From CAZBQG01 sp964493945 (GTDB lineage: Bacteria > Pseudomonadota > Alphaproteobacteria > Rhodospirillales > UBA2165), in the NCBI GenBank assembly GCA_964493945.1, contig CAZBQG010000024.1:1-26341 (forward strand): a stretch of 26,341 nucleotides of DNA. Direction: 5' to 3'. The translations under genes were made by a program, and so were the position numbers. Shown here piece after piece: positions 1 to 8,480 of the stretch. A model generated the notes under the pieces. It did not search any database. It was not told the DNA's origin and saw only the letters and a program-made list of their open reading frames with translations. How positions within the stretch are numbered: the stretch's first letter is position 1; each line of letters begins with the position of its first letter.

Positions 1-50
1 AAATACAAAGAGACCAAAACCATGTTGACCGCATTTGGCCGGAAAATACG

Positions 51-584
51 CTAGTTAAGTTTTTCCGGCAATTCCGAAACCGCCGCATCAATAAGTGCTG
101 CGGATTTTTCTTCGGTGATGGTTTCGGCCAGCAAACGCCTGGTCGCGGCAAGGGCGATATCGGCGGTGGCCTGGCGGATTTCGGCGATGGCCTCAGCCTC
201 GGCCTGGGAGATGCGGTCGGTGGCCTGTTGTTCGCGCCGGGCAAGTGCTGCTTCCAAATCCTCGGTCATGCGGCTTTCCAGGGCATGGGCCGCTTCCCTT
301 GCCTGGGCCAGAATTTCCTCGGCCTCACCCTCGGCATCGGAAAGCTTGCGCTTATAGCCGGCCAGCAGTTCCTGGGCTTCTTCGCGCAACTGGCTGGCTT
401 CATCCAGGCGCGTGCGGATTTGTTCGACCCGCTCATCAAGGGCGGAGGTAGCCAGACGCCAGACCGGCTTGGCGACGGCACCGATGAGAATGACGAAGGC
501 GACGGCGACCCAGAATTCTGGCGTCAAATAGAAGGCCTCGGCATGGGCCGCGCCTTCAGCAGTGGCGGCAAAAGCGCTTTTCAT
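51..584 (-). CDS. atpF: F0F1 ATP synthase subunit b
   Basis: This is the membrane-anchored peripheral stalk subunit b of ATP synthase, which with b' holds the F1 head against the a subunit. The 177-residue protein has one N-terminal transmembrane segment (about residues 23-45, starting near EFWVAVAFVILIGAVAKPVW). A long charged, alanine-rich helix follows, typical of the stalk coiled coil. Length and layout fit the family. The ATG overlaps the stop of the upstream b' gene by 4 nt (ATGA), and a GGAGG ribosome site lies inside the end of b', so the two are probably translationally coupled. It is the last gene of the F0 operon, and only 50 bases remain beyond it. Confidence 0.95.
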   Translation of the reverse strand: MKSAFAATAEGAAHAEAFYLTPEFWVAVAFVILIGAVAKPVWRLATSALDERVEQIRTRLDEASQLREEAQELLAGYKRKLSDAEGEAEEILAQAREAAHALESRMTEDLEAALARREQQATDRISQAEAEAIAEIRQATADIALAATRRLLAETITEEKSAALIDAAVSELPEKLN

Positions 585-1075
585 CCACTTCTTTCCTCCA
601 TGGCCCCGTCGACGGCGCGTGCCACATCCGCGGGTGTTGGTTCAATCCCGATCAGACGGTTGACCGCCATCTGAGCCACCGATCCCGCCTGATCGCGGAT
701 ACCGGCCAGGGCTTCTTCCTTGGCCTGAAGCACCTGTTGGTCGGCTTCCTTGATGCGTTCGGCCAACCGTTCAGCCAATTCGGCCTGACTTTCGTTGCTT
801 TCCTCGGATACCCGCCTGGATACTTCTTGAATAATGGCCCGGGCCTGGTCGCGTGACCCGCTGGCCGCTTCTTCATAGGCCTGGGAATCCTCGTCCGCCT
901 CGGCCTTCAACTGTTCGGCCTTATCCAGATTGTCGTCGATCTTCTTCTGACGCTGTTCCAGAACCCGCCCGATACGCGGCAGGGCCAGCCTGGCCATCAG
1001 CACATAAAGGGCCACGAAGGTAATGGCCAGCCAGACCAACTGAGGCGAAAAGAAATTTGAATCCAACTGAGGCAT
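581..1075 (-). CDS. atpF2: F0F1 ATP synthase subunit b' (second b-type stalk subunit)
   Basis: This is a second b-type peripheral stalk subunit, found in alphaproteobacteria, other photosynthetic lineages and cyanobacteria, which forms a b/b' heterodimer. The 164-residue protein starts MPQLDSNFFSPQLVWLAITF, with a single transmembrane helix at about residues 10-30. A motif LALPRIGRVLEQRQKKI follows, then a long charged coiled coil. It sits between the c and b genes, as in Rhodospirillum-type F0 operons. A GAAAGGG ribosome site precedes the ATG. The symbol varies between databases (atpG, atpX or atpF2), so the product name is safer than the symbol. Confidence 0.93.
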   Translation of the reverse strand: MPQLDSNFFSPQLVWLAITFVALYVLMARLALPRIGRVLEQRQKKIDDNLDKAEQLKAEADEDSQAYEEAASGSRDQARAIIQEVSRRVSEESNESQAELAERLAERIKEADQQVLQAKEEALAGIRDQAGSVAQMAVNRLIGIEPTPADVARAVDGAMEERSG

Positions 1076-1102
1076 AATCAGGCCCTTTCAGGGGCGCGGT
1101 CG

Positions 1103-1333
1103 TTAACCCTGGTTGAACAGAACGAGAAAGGCGATCAACAGCGCATAAAGCGCCACCGCCTCAACCAGTGCGAAGCCCAGCATCGCCAGTCCAAAAACCT
1201 GTCCCCGGGCCGCCGGATTGCGCGCGATCGAGCTGATCAGGGATGCGAAAATATTGCCGATACCAGCGCCCACGCCGCCCAGGCCGATAACCGCCAGCCC
1301 GGCGCCGATCAATTTCGCGGCAGCAAATTCCAT
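1103..1333 (-). CDS. atpE: F0F1 ATP synthase subunit c (proteolipid ring)
   Basis: This is the c subunit whose oligomeric ring rotates with ion flow. The 76-residue hairpin has two hydrophobic helices. The first is glycine-rich (AVIGLGGVGAGIGNIFASLI). The second carries the ion-binding carboxylate Glu58 in GFALVEAVALYALL. The polar loop reads ARNPAARGQ, where many relatives have RQP. The residues around Glu58 look like an ordinary proton-type ring; the sodium-binding pattern (an early Gln plus Ser/Thr after Glu) is not evident, though this was judged by eye. A GGAGGA ribosome site lies just upstream of the ATG. The 54-bp gap to atpB shows no gene. Confidence 0.96.
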   Translation of the reverse strand: MEFAAAKLIGAGLAVIGLGGVGAGIGNIFASLISSIARNPAARGQVFGLAMLGFALVEAVALYALLIAFLVLFNQG

Positions 1334-1387
1334 GGTTTTTCCTCCAGTTTCAGAAAATCAGTCATAAAGCCAAAAACTAAACCCGCC

Positions 1388-2113
1388 TCAATGCAGGTGC
1401 AGCGCGTCGTGCAGATAAAGGCAGGTCAAAACGGTAAACACATAGGCCTGCAAAAATGAAACGATAAACTCAAAGCCGGTCAGGGCCACATCGACCGCCA
1501 GGGGCGCCCAGCCGCCAAGAAATCCCAGCCCGACGATAAAGCCCGCGAAGACCTTGAGCATGGTATGGCCGGCCATCATGTTGGCGAACAGCCGGATGGA
1601 CAAGGTCACGGGCCTGGAAAGATAAGAAACGATTTCGATGGGCACCAGCAGGGGAGCCATGAAAATGGGCACGCCCGGCGGAAAGAAATAGGTGCAGAAC
1701 TTGAAACCGTGTTTGGCAATGGCCACCACCGTGACGCCGACGAATACCATCAGAGCCAGCCCGAAGGTGACGATGATATGGCTGGTGAAGGTGAAGCTGT
1801 AGGGAACCAGGCCGATCAGATTGCCAAACAGGATGAACATGAAGAGCGTAAAGACAAAGGGAAAGTAGCGCCGCCCGTCGGTCCCCACATTGTCGCGTAC
1901 CAAGTTTCCCACGAATTCATAGGTCAGTTCGGCCAGTAACTGCCACCTCCCGGGCACCAGGGCACGGCCCCGCATGCTAAGCGTCAAAAACAACGTGACC
2001 AAAACCACGGTGAGCACCATGAAAACGGCCGAATTGGTAAAGGATGCATCGACGGACCCCAATGGAATATCCACCAGGGGCTTGATCGTGAATTGTTCGA
2101 AAGGACCCGCCAC
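1388..2113 (-). CDS. atpB: F0F1 ATP synthase subunit a
   Basis: This is the stator subunit that forms the two proton half-channels against the c ring. The 241-residue protein has five to six hydrophobic segments. The GNLIGLVPYSFTFT stretch (about 97-110) and the essential arginine Arg174 in LSIRLFANMMAGH are diagnostic. The C-terminal helix has the expected FEFIVSFLQAYVFTVL pattern. It begins 13 bp after atpI and is followed by atpE, giving the standard order I-a-c-b'-b. Confidence 0.96.
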   Translation of the reverse strand: MAGPFEQFTIKPLVDIPLGSVDASFTNSAVFMVLTVVLVTLFLTLSMRGRALVPGRWQLLAELTYEFVGNLVRDNVGTDGRRYFPFVFTLFMFILFGNLIGLVPYSFTFTSHIIVTFGLALMVFVGVTVVAIAKHGFKFCTYFFPPGVPIFMAPLLVPIEIVSYLSRPVTLSIRLFANMMAGHTMLKVFAGFIVGLGFLGGWAPLAVDVALTGFEFIVSFLQAYVFTVLTCLYLHDALHLH

Positions 2114-2126
2114 TACTTGCTCCGCT

Positions 2127-2465
2127 TCAGTCTTTTTTACTCAGGCCATCCGAGCCGTAGCCCGGTGCCAATCCAAAACCCTTTGCCGCCCGATAGATGT
2201 TGAGAATGCCCGCCGCAGCTCCGATAAAGAAAAAAACGATCAGGAACCAAGGTGTGGTCTCCAACCAATGATCCAAAAGCCAACCGATCCCCACCCCCAC
2301 GGCAAGGGCCGAAACCAACTCCATACCCATACGCAAGGCGGCACCGATGCCGCTTCCCGCTAATCCCTCTCCGCCCCCGCCTTCCGCATCCTCTTCCTCA
2401 CCACGAGCCCGCTTGAGACGGGAATCAAAATCCTCGGGGCTTTGCGGAGTGCCGGAATGACTCAT
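2127..2465 (-). CDS. atpI: AtpI-like F0 assembly protein (ATP synthase protein I)
   Basis: AtpI is a small membrane protein encoded first in many F0 operons and is thought to help assemble the c ring. The 112-residue protein has an acidic, glycine-rich N-terminus. Two transmembrane helices follow (about 46-64 and 72-93), with the family-type GVGIGWLLDHWLETTPW loop between them. It is the first gene of the operon, with the predicted promoter at 2550-2578 about 85 bp upstream of its ATG. Confidence 0.9.
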   Translation of the reverse strand: MSHSGTPQSPEDFDSRLKRARGEEEDAEGGGGEGLAGSGIGAALRMGMELVSALAVGVGIGWLLDHWLETTPWFLIVFFFIGAAAGILNIYRAAKGFGLAPGYGSDGLSKKD

Positions 2466-2549
2466 TACGGGATGCCCACTTCTACATCAGTTTGGGCTTC
2501 GAACGGGACCACCCTTTTCCAGAACAGGTCGGGCCGGAATTCGCGACGG

Positions 2550-2578
2550 ACAATATCCTTCGCACAGAAACCTGTCAA
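2550..2578 (-). promoter_or_regulatory. Predicted sigma70-type promoter of the F0 operon
   Basis: On the minus strand a perfect -35 hexamer TTGACA (2573-2578) is followed, after a 17-bp spacer, by TATTGT (2550-2555), a 4/6 match to the -10 consensus. The upstream DNA (about 2581-2625) is strongly AT-rich compared with its surroundings and could act as an UP element. Transcription would start near 2543 and leave a leader of roughly 75 nt before atpI. The 169-bp gap 2466-2634 holds no other feature that I can see. Confidence 0.65.
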
Positions 2579-2634
2579 GAAACAAAGATAATTCCTTAAC
2601 TAATTGATTTTAAATATAAATAACTCCCCTGACT

Positions 2635-5600
2635 TCAGGCTGTGGCGTGCATCTGTTCGGCTTCGCGCAAGTCGACCGAGACCAGTTGGGACACACCCTG
2701 CTCGCCCATGGTCACGCCGAACAGCCGATCGACGCGGGCCATGGTCATGCGGTGATGGGTGATGACCAGGAACCGGGTGGACAGGGAATGGGCAAATTCA
2801 TCCACCAGGGAACAGAAACGGTCCACATTTGAATCATCCAGGGGCGCATCCACCTCATCCAGCACACAGATGGGCGCCGGGTTGGTCAGGAACACGCCAA
2901 ACAAAAGGGCCAGCGCGGTCAGGGCCTGCTCGCCGCCCGACAGCAGGGACATAACCTGCATCTTCTTGCCGGGTGGGCTGGCCATGATTTCGATGCCGGC
3001 CTCCAGCGGGTCCTCGGCGTCGGTCATGGTCAGATGGGCGCGGCCGCCACCGAACAGGCGGACGAAAAGTTCCTGGAAATGGGTGTTCACTTCGTGAAAC
3101 GATGCCACCAGCCGGGCGCGGCCTTCCCGGTTGAGATCATTAATGCCCCGGCGCAGCTTATCGATGGCCTTGAGCAAATCGTCGCGTTCCACATTCATGG
3201 TGTCGATCTGCTCGCCCAGCTCTTCAGTTTCCACCTCGGCCCTGAGATTGACCGGGCCCATATTTTCCCGCTCCCGCACCAGACGCTCGGCCTTCTTTTC
3301 GGCATGTTCCAGATCAGGCAGCGCAGCGTCTTCTTTCAACTCGGCGATCTCACGCAAGGATTCAGGACGGCTCTCCAGGCGCTCGGCGATGCGTTCGGCC
3401 AGGCCCTCCGAGGTCTGCCGGGCCTGGGCGACGGCGGCCTCGGCCCGGACACGGGCTTCCCGGGTCTGGGCCAGGGCCGCTTCCGCTTGGCGTGAGGCAC
3501 CCTCTGCCTCGGCCAATATGGTTTCGGCCTGGGCCAGCTTGTCGGCAGCCTGTTTGCGGGTTTCCTCGGCTTCTTCCAGGCGCTCGGCCAATTGGGCGAT
3601 CAGACGGTCAATTTCGCGGGGCCGTGCATCCAGCCGTTGGCGTTCCTCAGCAAAGTCCTTGCGCCGCTCGCCCAATTGTTCCTGTTTTTCGATGGCGTCA
3701 GTGCGCCTTGCGTTCCAGGACGTCAATTCCCGCTCGATGGTCGCCAGCCTGGCCTGGCGCGTCTCGGCCTGGCGCTTCATCCCCTCGAAGGCGCCTTGCG
3801 CATCAAACAGGGCCGAGCGCAACCCGGAAACCTCGCCTTGCAACGCCTGGGCTTTCGCCCGGCCTTCTTCCGGCGGCGGCGCATCCGCCTGGGCCGCATT
3901 CACATCGTCCAGGCTCTTCCCCGTCTCCTGGCGCTCGCTTTCCACCGTACGGGCGTTTTCCTTAAGCGCACTAAGCTGTGAATCACTTTCCGCCGCCCGC
4001 TGGCGCAATTGGGCCAGATTATTGAGCGCCTGATGCAAGGCCGCCTCGGCCTCGCGCACGGGTTCGCGCAATTGGCGTTCGGCCGCGACGGCGCCGTCTG
4101 ATTCCTGGCGTGCCTCATCCAGCTTTTCCTGGGCAGACTGGGCCTGATGCCGGGCCTGGGCCAGACTGTCGGCGATTTCCGCCAACCGGTTGCGCTGCTC
4201 CAGGCGTTGGGCGGCGGCGGTAGGCGCCTCGGCCCGCACCGTGTATCCGTCCCAGCGCCATAAGGCGCCCTGGCGGGTGACCAGACGTTGGCCCTGTTGC
4301 AGATCATCGGCCAGCCCCTGAGCGGTTTGTTCGTCTTCCACCACGCCGACCTGGGCCAAGCGCCGGTTCAGGGCATCGGGACCTTCCACATATTCGCTGA
4401 GCGGCCGGGCAGGCGCCGGCAATTGTGGCGCCGAATCCAAAGCAGACAATGTGCGCCAATGGATGGGTGCGGCCTCATCGGCGGCGGCGGTGAGGTCATC
4501 GCCAAGGGCCGCACCGAAGGCCGCTTCAAATCCCGGGCGAACCGACACCGCATCGATCAGGGGCGGCCAAAGATCATTGGAGCCCACATCCAAAAGCCGG
4601 GTCAGGGCCTGTTCTTCCGCTTCGAGCCGGGCCGCTTCGTTGGCCGCGTTCAGGGCCTCCGCATGGGCGCTGTTGAGCTTTTCGGCGGTGGCCAGGCGTT
4701 TTTCCTCCGCTCCATCGGCCCGGGCCCGTGCCTCGCCTTGCGCGTTTTCGGCCTCTTCGCGCTTGCGGTCAGCTTCTTCAATAAGCTCCCTGCCTGGCAA
4801 TTGGTCTTCCAGGGCGGAAATTTTGCGGGCCAGTTCGGCGCCGTTTTCCGTGAGGCGCCCGAGGCGCCCTTCTAATTCATCGTGACGGCGCTGGAAATCG
4901 GCTCGCCTTGCTTCCTCGGCGGCCAGCTTCTGGGTCACGTCAGAGAGCCGAGCTTCGCCCGCTTCGCACGCTTGACGGGCTTCTTCGAATTTCTCCCCCG
5001 CCTCACTCATGGAAGTCTCTTCGCTTTCCCGGGCCGCAATGATTTCGGCCTTTTCCGTTTCCAGCAAAGTCAGCGCTTCCACGGCATCGGCGGCCAGAGC
5101 CTGTTCGCGCCCCAGATCCTGGGCCACCTGATCCAGGCGGTTCTGGCATTCAAGCTGGGCCTGGGCGATCCGTTTTTTTTCCGTCTGATGGTTTTCCCGC
5201 TCGATGGCAAGACGCTGCAAAATTGCGGCGGCCTCCACCTCGGCTTCGCGCAACTGGGGCAGCCCTTCGGCGGCCTGAGCGCGGGTAGCGGTGGCGCGGG
5301 CCGTAACTTCAGTGCGCCCGATCACTTCTTTTTCCGCTTCGCCCAAGGCGGCTTCAGCGCGTTCCAGCTCAACCGAGGCCGCCGACCAGCGCAACAGAAA
5401 CACGGTGGCCTCGGCCCGCCGGATCAGTTCGTTCAGATTGCGGTAACGCCTGGCCTGCCTTGCCTGTTTCTTGAGGCTCAGCATCTGGGCTTCCAGGGTG
5501 ACCAACACATCATCCAGCCGTTCCAGATTGGTCTCCGCGGCGCGCAGACGAAGCTCCGCCTCATGGCGGCGGGAATGAAGGCCGGTGATGCCCGCTGCTT

Positions 5601-6096
5601 CTTCCAGTATTTTTCTTCTGGCGGCCGGCTTGGCGGAGACGACGGCGCCGATATGGCCCTGACTTACCATTGCCGTCGAACGCGCACCGGAGACGGCATC
5701 GGCGAACAACAATTGAACGTCGCGGGCCCGCACTTCCTTGGCATTGATCCGATAGGACGAGCCCTTTTCGCGCCGGATGCGGCGCGATACATCGATTTCC
5801 GGCGTGTCGTTGAAGGCGGCGGATGCGGTGCGGTCCGAATTATCCAAAGACAGCACCACTTCGGCCAGATTGCGGGGCGGACGTTCCGATGTGCCGTTGA
5901 AGATCACATCATCCATTTCGCCGCCGCGCATCTGCTTGGCCGAGGTTTCGCCCATGACCCATTTCAAGGCATCCACCAGATTGGATTTGCCGCAGCCATT
6001 GGGACCCACTATCCCGGTCATACCCGGCTCTATGGCCATCTCCGTCGGATCGACGAAAGATTTGAAACCGGCCAGCCGAAGTCTGTTGAAATGCAA
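2635..6096 (-). CDS. smc: Chromosome segregation protein SMC
   Basis: This is the structural maintenance of chromosomes ATPase, the core of the bacterial condensin that folds and helps segregate the chromosome. The 1153-residue protein has the full layout. Walker A is GPNGCGKS at residues 31-38. A long coiled coil with many Arg, Glu and Ala residues comes next. A hinge follows at very roughly 500-640, then the second coiled coil. The ABC signature LSGGEQ is at 1052-1057 and Walker B is ICVLDEVDAPLDD with Asp1080-Glu1081. An AGAGGA ribosome site lies 8 nt before the ATG. It begins 31 bp after the DsbA-like gene and is probably cotranscribed with it. ScpA and ScpB are not in this window. Confidence 0.97.
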   Translation of the reverse strand: MHFNRLRLAGFKSFVDPTEMAIEPGMTGIVGPNGCGKSNLVDALKWVMGETSAKQMRGGEMDDVIFNGTSERPPRNLAEVVLSLDNSDRTASAAFNDTPEIDVSRRIRREKGSSYRINAKEVRARDVQLLFADAVSGARSTAMVSQGHIGAVVSAKPAARRKILEEAAGITGLHSRRHEAELRLRAAETNLERLDDVLVTLEAQMLSLKKQARQARRYRNLNELIRRAEATVFLLRWSAASVELERAEAALGEAEKEVIGRTEVTARATATRAQAAEGLPQLREAEVEAAAILQRLAIERENHQTEKKRIAQAQLECQNRLDQVAQDLGREQALAADAVEALTLLETEKAEIIAARESEETSMSEAGEKFEEARQACEAGEARLSDVTQKLAAEEARRADFQRRHDELEGRLGRLTENGAELARKISALEDQLPGRELIEEADRKREEAENAQGEARARADGAEEKRLATAEKLNSAHAEALNAANEAARLEAEEQALTRLLDVGSNDLWPPLIDAVSVRPGFEAAFGAALGDDLTAAADEAAPIHWRTLSALDSAPQLPAPARPLSEYVEGPDALNRRLAQVGVVEDEQTAQGLADDLQQGQRLVTRQGALWRWDGYTVRAEAPTAAAQRLEQRNRLAEIADSLAQARHQAQSAQEKLDEARQESDGAVAAERQLREPVREAEAALHQALNNLAQLRQRAAESDSQLSALKENARTVESERQETGKSLDDVNAAQADAPPPEEGRAKAQALQGEVSGLRSALFDAQGAFEGMKRQAETRQARLATIERELTSWNARRTDAIEKQEQLGERRKDFAEERQRLDARPREIDRLIAQLAERLEEAEETRKQAADKLAQAETILAEAEGASRQAEAALAQTREARVRAEAAVAQARQTSEGLAERIAERLESRPESLREIAELKEDAALPDLEHAEKKAERLVRERENMGPVNLRAEVETEELGEQIDTMNVERDDLLKAIDKLRRGINDLNREGRARLVASFHEVNTHFQELFVRLFGGGRAHLTMTDAEDPLEAGIEIMASPPGKKMQVMSLLSGGEQALTALALLFGVFLTNPAPICVLDEVDAPLDDSNVDRFCSLVDEFAHSLSTRFLVITHHRMTMARVDRLFGVTMGEQGVSQLVSVDLREAEQMHATA

Positions 6097-6127
6097 GTGG
6101 TTCCTCTTTTTCTACTTTGCCCGCAGC

Positions 6128-6757
6128 TTATTTCACGCCCAACGCCTGATTGATCACTTTGCGGAATTCTGGAAGGGATAGGCCGTCTTCGAGCTTTTTT
6201 CCGTTGATGATGAAGCTTGGCGTGGATTGAATGCTGAATTTGGTTTCGCCGTCCCTGGCGATTTTGACCAGGCCCTGGAAAATTTCCTTGCTTTTCAGAC
6301 AGGCATCAAAGGTGGCCCGGGAAACACCGGCCAGCTGCCCGATAGAAGCCAGGGCCTCGACCGGTTTGGCCGAACGGCCCCATTGCATCTGGGAGCGGAA
6401 CAACATTTTGATGATCGCAAAAAAACGTTCCTTCGGGGCACAGCGGGCCAACATGGCGGCGGCCAGGGCTAATTGCTGGGGCGAGGTGGGGAATTCGCGG
6501 AAAATAAGCTTCACCTTGCCCGTATCGATATATTCCTTCTTCAGCGCCGGGAACTGATTGGCATGGAAGGAGGCGCAATGGGGACAGGCCATGGAGGCAT
6601 ATTCCACAATGGTCACCGGCGCGCCCGCCTGACCCAGAACCCGGTCGGCCAGGATGTCTTTCACCGGCGCCAGTTCCTGTCCGGCCAAGGGGCCGCCAAG
6701 CCCACTTAACCCACTGAACACGGCGAAAAAGACCAGAAAAGCTGCTAACTTTTTCAT
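6128..6757 (-). CDS. Secreted DsbA-family thiol:disulfide oxidoreductase
   Basis: This is a thioredoxin-fold protein likely to form or rearrange disulfides in the periplasm. Residues 1-26 look like a signal peptide (MKKLAAFLVFFAVFSGLSGL, then a small-residue cleavage region ending near LAG). The redox motif CPHC is at 58-61, preceded by EYASMA, as in the DsbA/BdbD-like group. The cis-proline loop is QSTPSFIINGKK (Thr179-Pro180), and the helical insertion lies between. The length of 209 residues is normal. It lies between the DUF721 gene and smc, a gene order I recall from other alphaproteobacteria. No clear ribosome site is visible; a repeated 10-mer occupies that position. Confidence 0.88.
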   Translation of the reverse strand: MKKLAAFLVFFAVFSGLSGLGGPLAGQELAPVKDILADRVLGQAGAPVTIVEYASMACPHCASFHANQFPALKKEYIDTGKVKLIFREFPTSPQQLALAAAMLARCAPKERFFAIIKMLFRSQMQWGRSAKPVEALASIGQLAGVSRATFDACLKSKEIFQGLVKIARDGETKFSIQSTPSFIINGKKLEDGLSLPEFRKVINQALGVK

Positions 6758-6758
6758 T

Positions 6759-6799
6759 ATATTGATAATTTCACCCTACCAACCACAACATATTGATAA
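6759..6799 (-). repeat. Pair of perfect 10-bp direct repeats before the DsbA-like gene
   Basis: TTATCAATAT (minus strand) occurs at 6790-6799 and again at 6759-6768. The copies are 31 bp apart, about three helical turns, so both would present the same DNA face. The distal copy shares one base with the predicted -10 hexamer, and the proximal copy ends 1 nt before the ATG at 6757. This is the arrangement expected of an operator, but the region is also AT-rich, so chance is not excluded. Confidence 0.45.
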
Positions 6800-6827
6800 C
6801 TATACCGTTCCCTAACCGACCCCACAA
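6799..6827 (-). promoter_or_regulatory. Possible promoter for the DsbA-like gene and smc
   Basis: On the minus strand TTGTGG (6822-6827, 3/6 match to -35) and TATAGT (6799-6804, 5/6 match to -10) are separated by 17 bp. The 91-bp gap after the DUF721 gene makes an internal promoter plausible. The -35 is weak. Confidence 0.35.
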
Positions 6828-6846
6828 GCCGTTATCACAGGCTTGT
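6824..6846 (-). other. Inverted repeat just after the DUF721 stop codon
   Basis: ACAAGCC (6824-6830) and GGCTTGT (6840-6846) form a perfect 7-bp stem with a 9-nt loop, starting 2 nt after the stop codon of the DUF721 gene. In the direction of transcription no T-run follows (the next bases are GGGG), so it is a poor intrinsic terminator. It may protect the 3' end or mark a processing site between the DUF721 and DsbA-like cistrons. It overlaps the possible -35 element. Confidence 0.4.
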
Positions 6847-6848
6847 TT

Positions 6849-7355
6849 TCAGCTTTTATCCCCAGATGGGGCGCCGGAGCGCAATATTTCGCTGCCCAAA
6901 TCCTCCAGGGCCGCTTTCAAATCCGTATCATTGATGGAGTCTAGGCGCGCCCGCAGATCTTCCGCCTCGGCCGGATCGAGATCGCGCCGGGGCGGTAGCT
7001 CCGGCCGGTCACTGGTGGCGATGGGCCCGTGATGGATGCGGATGCGGCCGACGGCCCGGTAGCCGAAATAGGTATTGATGCGCTCCACAAGCTGGGGTTC
7101 CAGATGCTGTAATTCGGGCGCCAGGGCCGAATTGGCCAGACGCAGATGCAGCGTCCCCTCGGTACGTTGGCGCCCTTCATGGGCGATGCGTTCGGGCCGG
7201 GTCTGGCTGGCCAGCAAGCCACCGATGATGGCTGGCCAATCGGTGATGATCGCCGCCTGATCGAAGCCCCGCCGCCCGAAGATGGGCTTGGTCAGCTTTT
7301 CCAAGGTGGCGCCGATGGCCCGAACGCCGTGGTGCCTTTTTTTTGCTTCCGCCAT
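6849..7355 (-). CDS. DUF721 / DciA-like protein
   Basis: The 168-residue protein matches the DUF721 family in its middle part. There is a basic N-terminus, then a segment containing DWPAIIGGLLASQTRPERI (about 40-60), then a strand-rich part TLHLRLANSALAPELQHLEPQLVERINTYFG in pieces. DUF721 proteins include DciA, a loader of the replicative helicase DnaB; whether this copy does so is inference. The C-terminal 50 residues are charged and probably disordered. It is divergent from mutY and upstream of the DsbA-like gene and smc. No strong ribosome site is visible before the ATG. Confidence 0.8.
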   Translation of the reverse strand: MAEAKKRHHGVRAIGATLEKLTKPIFGRRGFDQAAIITDWPAIIGGLLASQTRPERIAHEGRQRTEGTLHLRLANSALAPELQHLEPQLVERINTYFGYRAVGRIRIHHGPIATSDRPELPPRRDLDPAEAEDLRARLDSINDTDLKAALEDLGSEILRSGAPSGDKS

Positions 7356-7385
7356 CGCCTGATCCCATTGCCTGGAACGCCCGTC

Positions 7386-7414
7386 ATGTTAGGCTCGTCG
7401 GGAGCAAGAAACAA
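7386..7414 (-). promoter_or_regulatory. Possible promoter for the DUF721 gene
   Basis: In the divergent gap between the DUF721 gene and mutY, the minus strand carries TTGTTT (7409-7414, 3/6 to -35), a 17-bp spacer and TAACAT (7386-7391, 4/6 to -10). The spacing is ideal but the hexamers are moderate. Confidence 0.3.
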
Positions 7415-7424
7415 CTACACAAGC

Positions 7425-8480
7425 ATGATGCCAGCCAACAACTCGTTATCAGACCAACTCCTCGCCTGGTATGACCGCCATGGCCGGCAACTGCCCTGGC
7501 GCGTACCGCAACCCGATCCTTACGCCATCTGGCTGAGCGAGATCATGGCCCAGCAGACCCAACTGGCCACCGTCGGGCCTTATTTCATGGATTTCATGAA
7601 CCGCTGGCCAACGCTGGAAGCCTTGGCCGGGGCGTCGCTGGATGAAGTGCTCCATGCCTGGCAGGGACTGGGACATTACGCCAGGGCCCGCAACCTGCAT
7701 AAATGCGCCTGTCATTTGACCAATGAACTTGAAGGCCAGTTCCCAAGAGACGAGAAGGCCCTTCGCTCCCTGCCCGGCATCGGCCCCTATACGGCGGCGG
7801 CTATTGCGGCCATCGCCTTTGGGCAAGTGGCGACGCCGGTGGATGGCAATGTGGAGCGGGTCATGGCCCGCTTTCACGGGGTAACCCAGGCCTTGCCCAA
7901 ATCCAAACCCAAGCTGGCCACCCTGGCCCGCCGGATCACCCCCGTCCGGCGGCCCGGTGATCACGCCCAGGCCCTTATGGATCTGGGGGCCACGGTCTGC
8001 ACACCCAAAAAACCTGCCTGCGGGCGCTGTTCATGGCGCAAAGATTGCCGGGCGCTGGCCTTGGGCAAGGTGGAGGAATTGCCCAGGCGAACTCCCAAGA
8101 AACCCAAACCTACCCGTCAGGGTGTGGTGTTCTGGGCCGTGGGGCCCACAGGAGAGATTCTTTTGCGCCGGCGCCCGGAGAAGGGCCTGCTGGGCGGCAT
8201 GATGGAATTCCCCTCGACGGACTGGCGGACGAGCCCCTGGAGTAAAGCCCAGGCCCTGAAATCAGCCCCCTTCGCCGCCGATTGGCAGGCGCTTCCCGGA
8301 GTTGTGCGCCATGTGTTTACCCATTTCAAATTGGAGCTGACCGTCTACTGCGCCCCTTGCCTGGACCCCGCTCAATCTAAAGGAATTTGGTGCCCGGTGG
8401 AGCGCCTGGACGAACATGCACTACCGTCACTGATGAAAAAGGTAGCCTCGCATGTGTTGGAAATCAGGCGCTCAAACTGA
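7425..8480 (+). CDS. mutY: A/G-specific adenine glycosylase MutY
   Basis: MutY removes adenine mispaired with 8-oxoguanine, preventing G-to-T changes. With the start used here the protein has 351 residues. The catalytic Glu39 lies in SEIMAQQTQLATV. The helix-hairpin-helix motif LPGIGPYTAAAI (116-127) is followed by catalytic Asp140 in VDGNVERV. The 4Fe-4S cluster cysteines are Cys192, Cys199, Cys202 and Cys208 (spacing 6, 2, 5). A C-terminal NUDIX-like domain, used for 8-oxoguanine recognition, fills residues 225-351. The reading frame is open far upstream; ATG 7425 (or 7428) was chosen because MutY proteins begin shortly before the LLAWYDRHGRQLPWR block. ATG 7386 would add 13 residues, and neither has a strong ribosome site. 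The end overlaps the convergent neighbour by 17 bp. Confidence 0.95.
   Translation: MMPANNSLSDQLLAWYDRHGRQLPWRVPQPDPYAIWLSEIMAQQTQLATVGPYFMDFMNRWPTLEALAGASLDEVLHAWQGLGHYARARNLHKCACHLTNELEGQFPRDEKALRSLPGIGPYTAAAIAAIAFGQVATPVDGNVERVMARFHGVTQALPKSKPKLATLARRITPVRRPGDHAQALMDLGATVCTPKKPACGRCSWRKDCRALALGKVEELPRRTPKKPKPTRQGVVFWAVGPTGEILLRRRPEKGLLGGMMEFPSTDWRTSPWSKAQALKSAPFAADWQALPGVVRHVFTHFKLELTVYCAPCLDPAQSKGIWCPVERLDEHALPSLMKKVASHVLEIRRSN

Noticed and set aside
1..50. Possible terminator after atpF
   Set aside because: Only a 5-bp CCAAA/TTTGG pairing with a 15-nt loop is present and the T-run is broken, too weak to call.
4882..6153. Long plus-strand open frame (423 codons) opposite the start of smc
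   Set aside because: It lies antisense to the conserved SMC ATPase head and coiled coil, and its composition is that of a reverse-complement shadow with no recognisable domain.
6824..6846. Hairpin after the DUF721 gene as an intrinsic terminator
   Set aside because: The T-run is on the wrong side for minus-strand transcription. It is kept only as an inverted repeat of unknown role.
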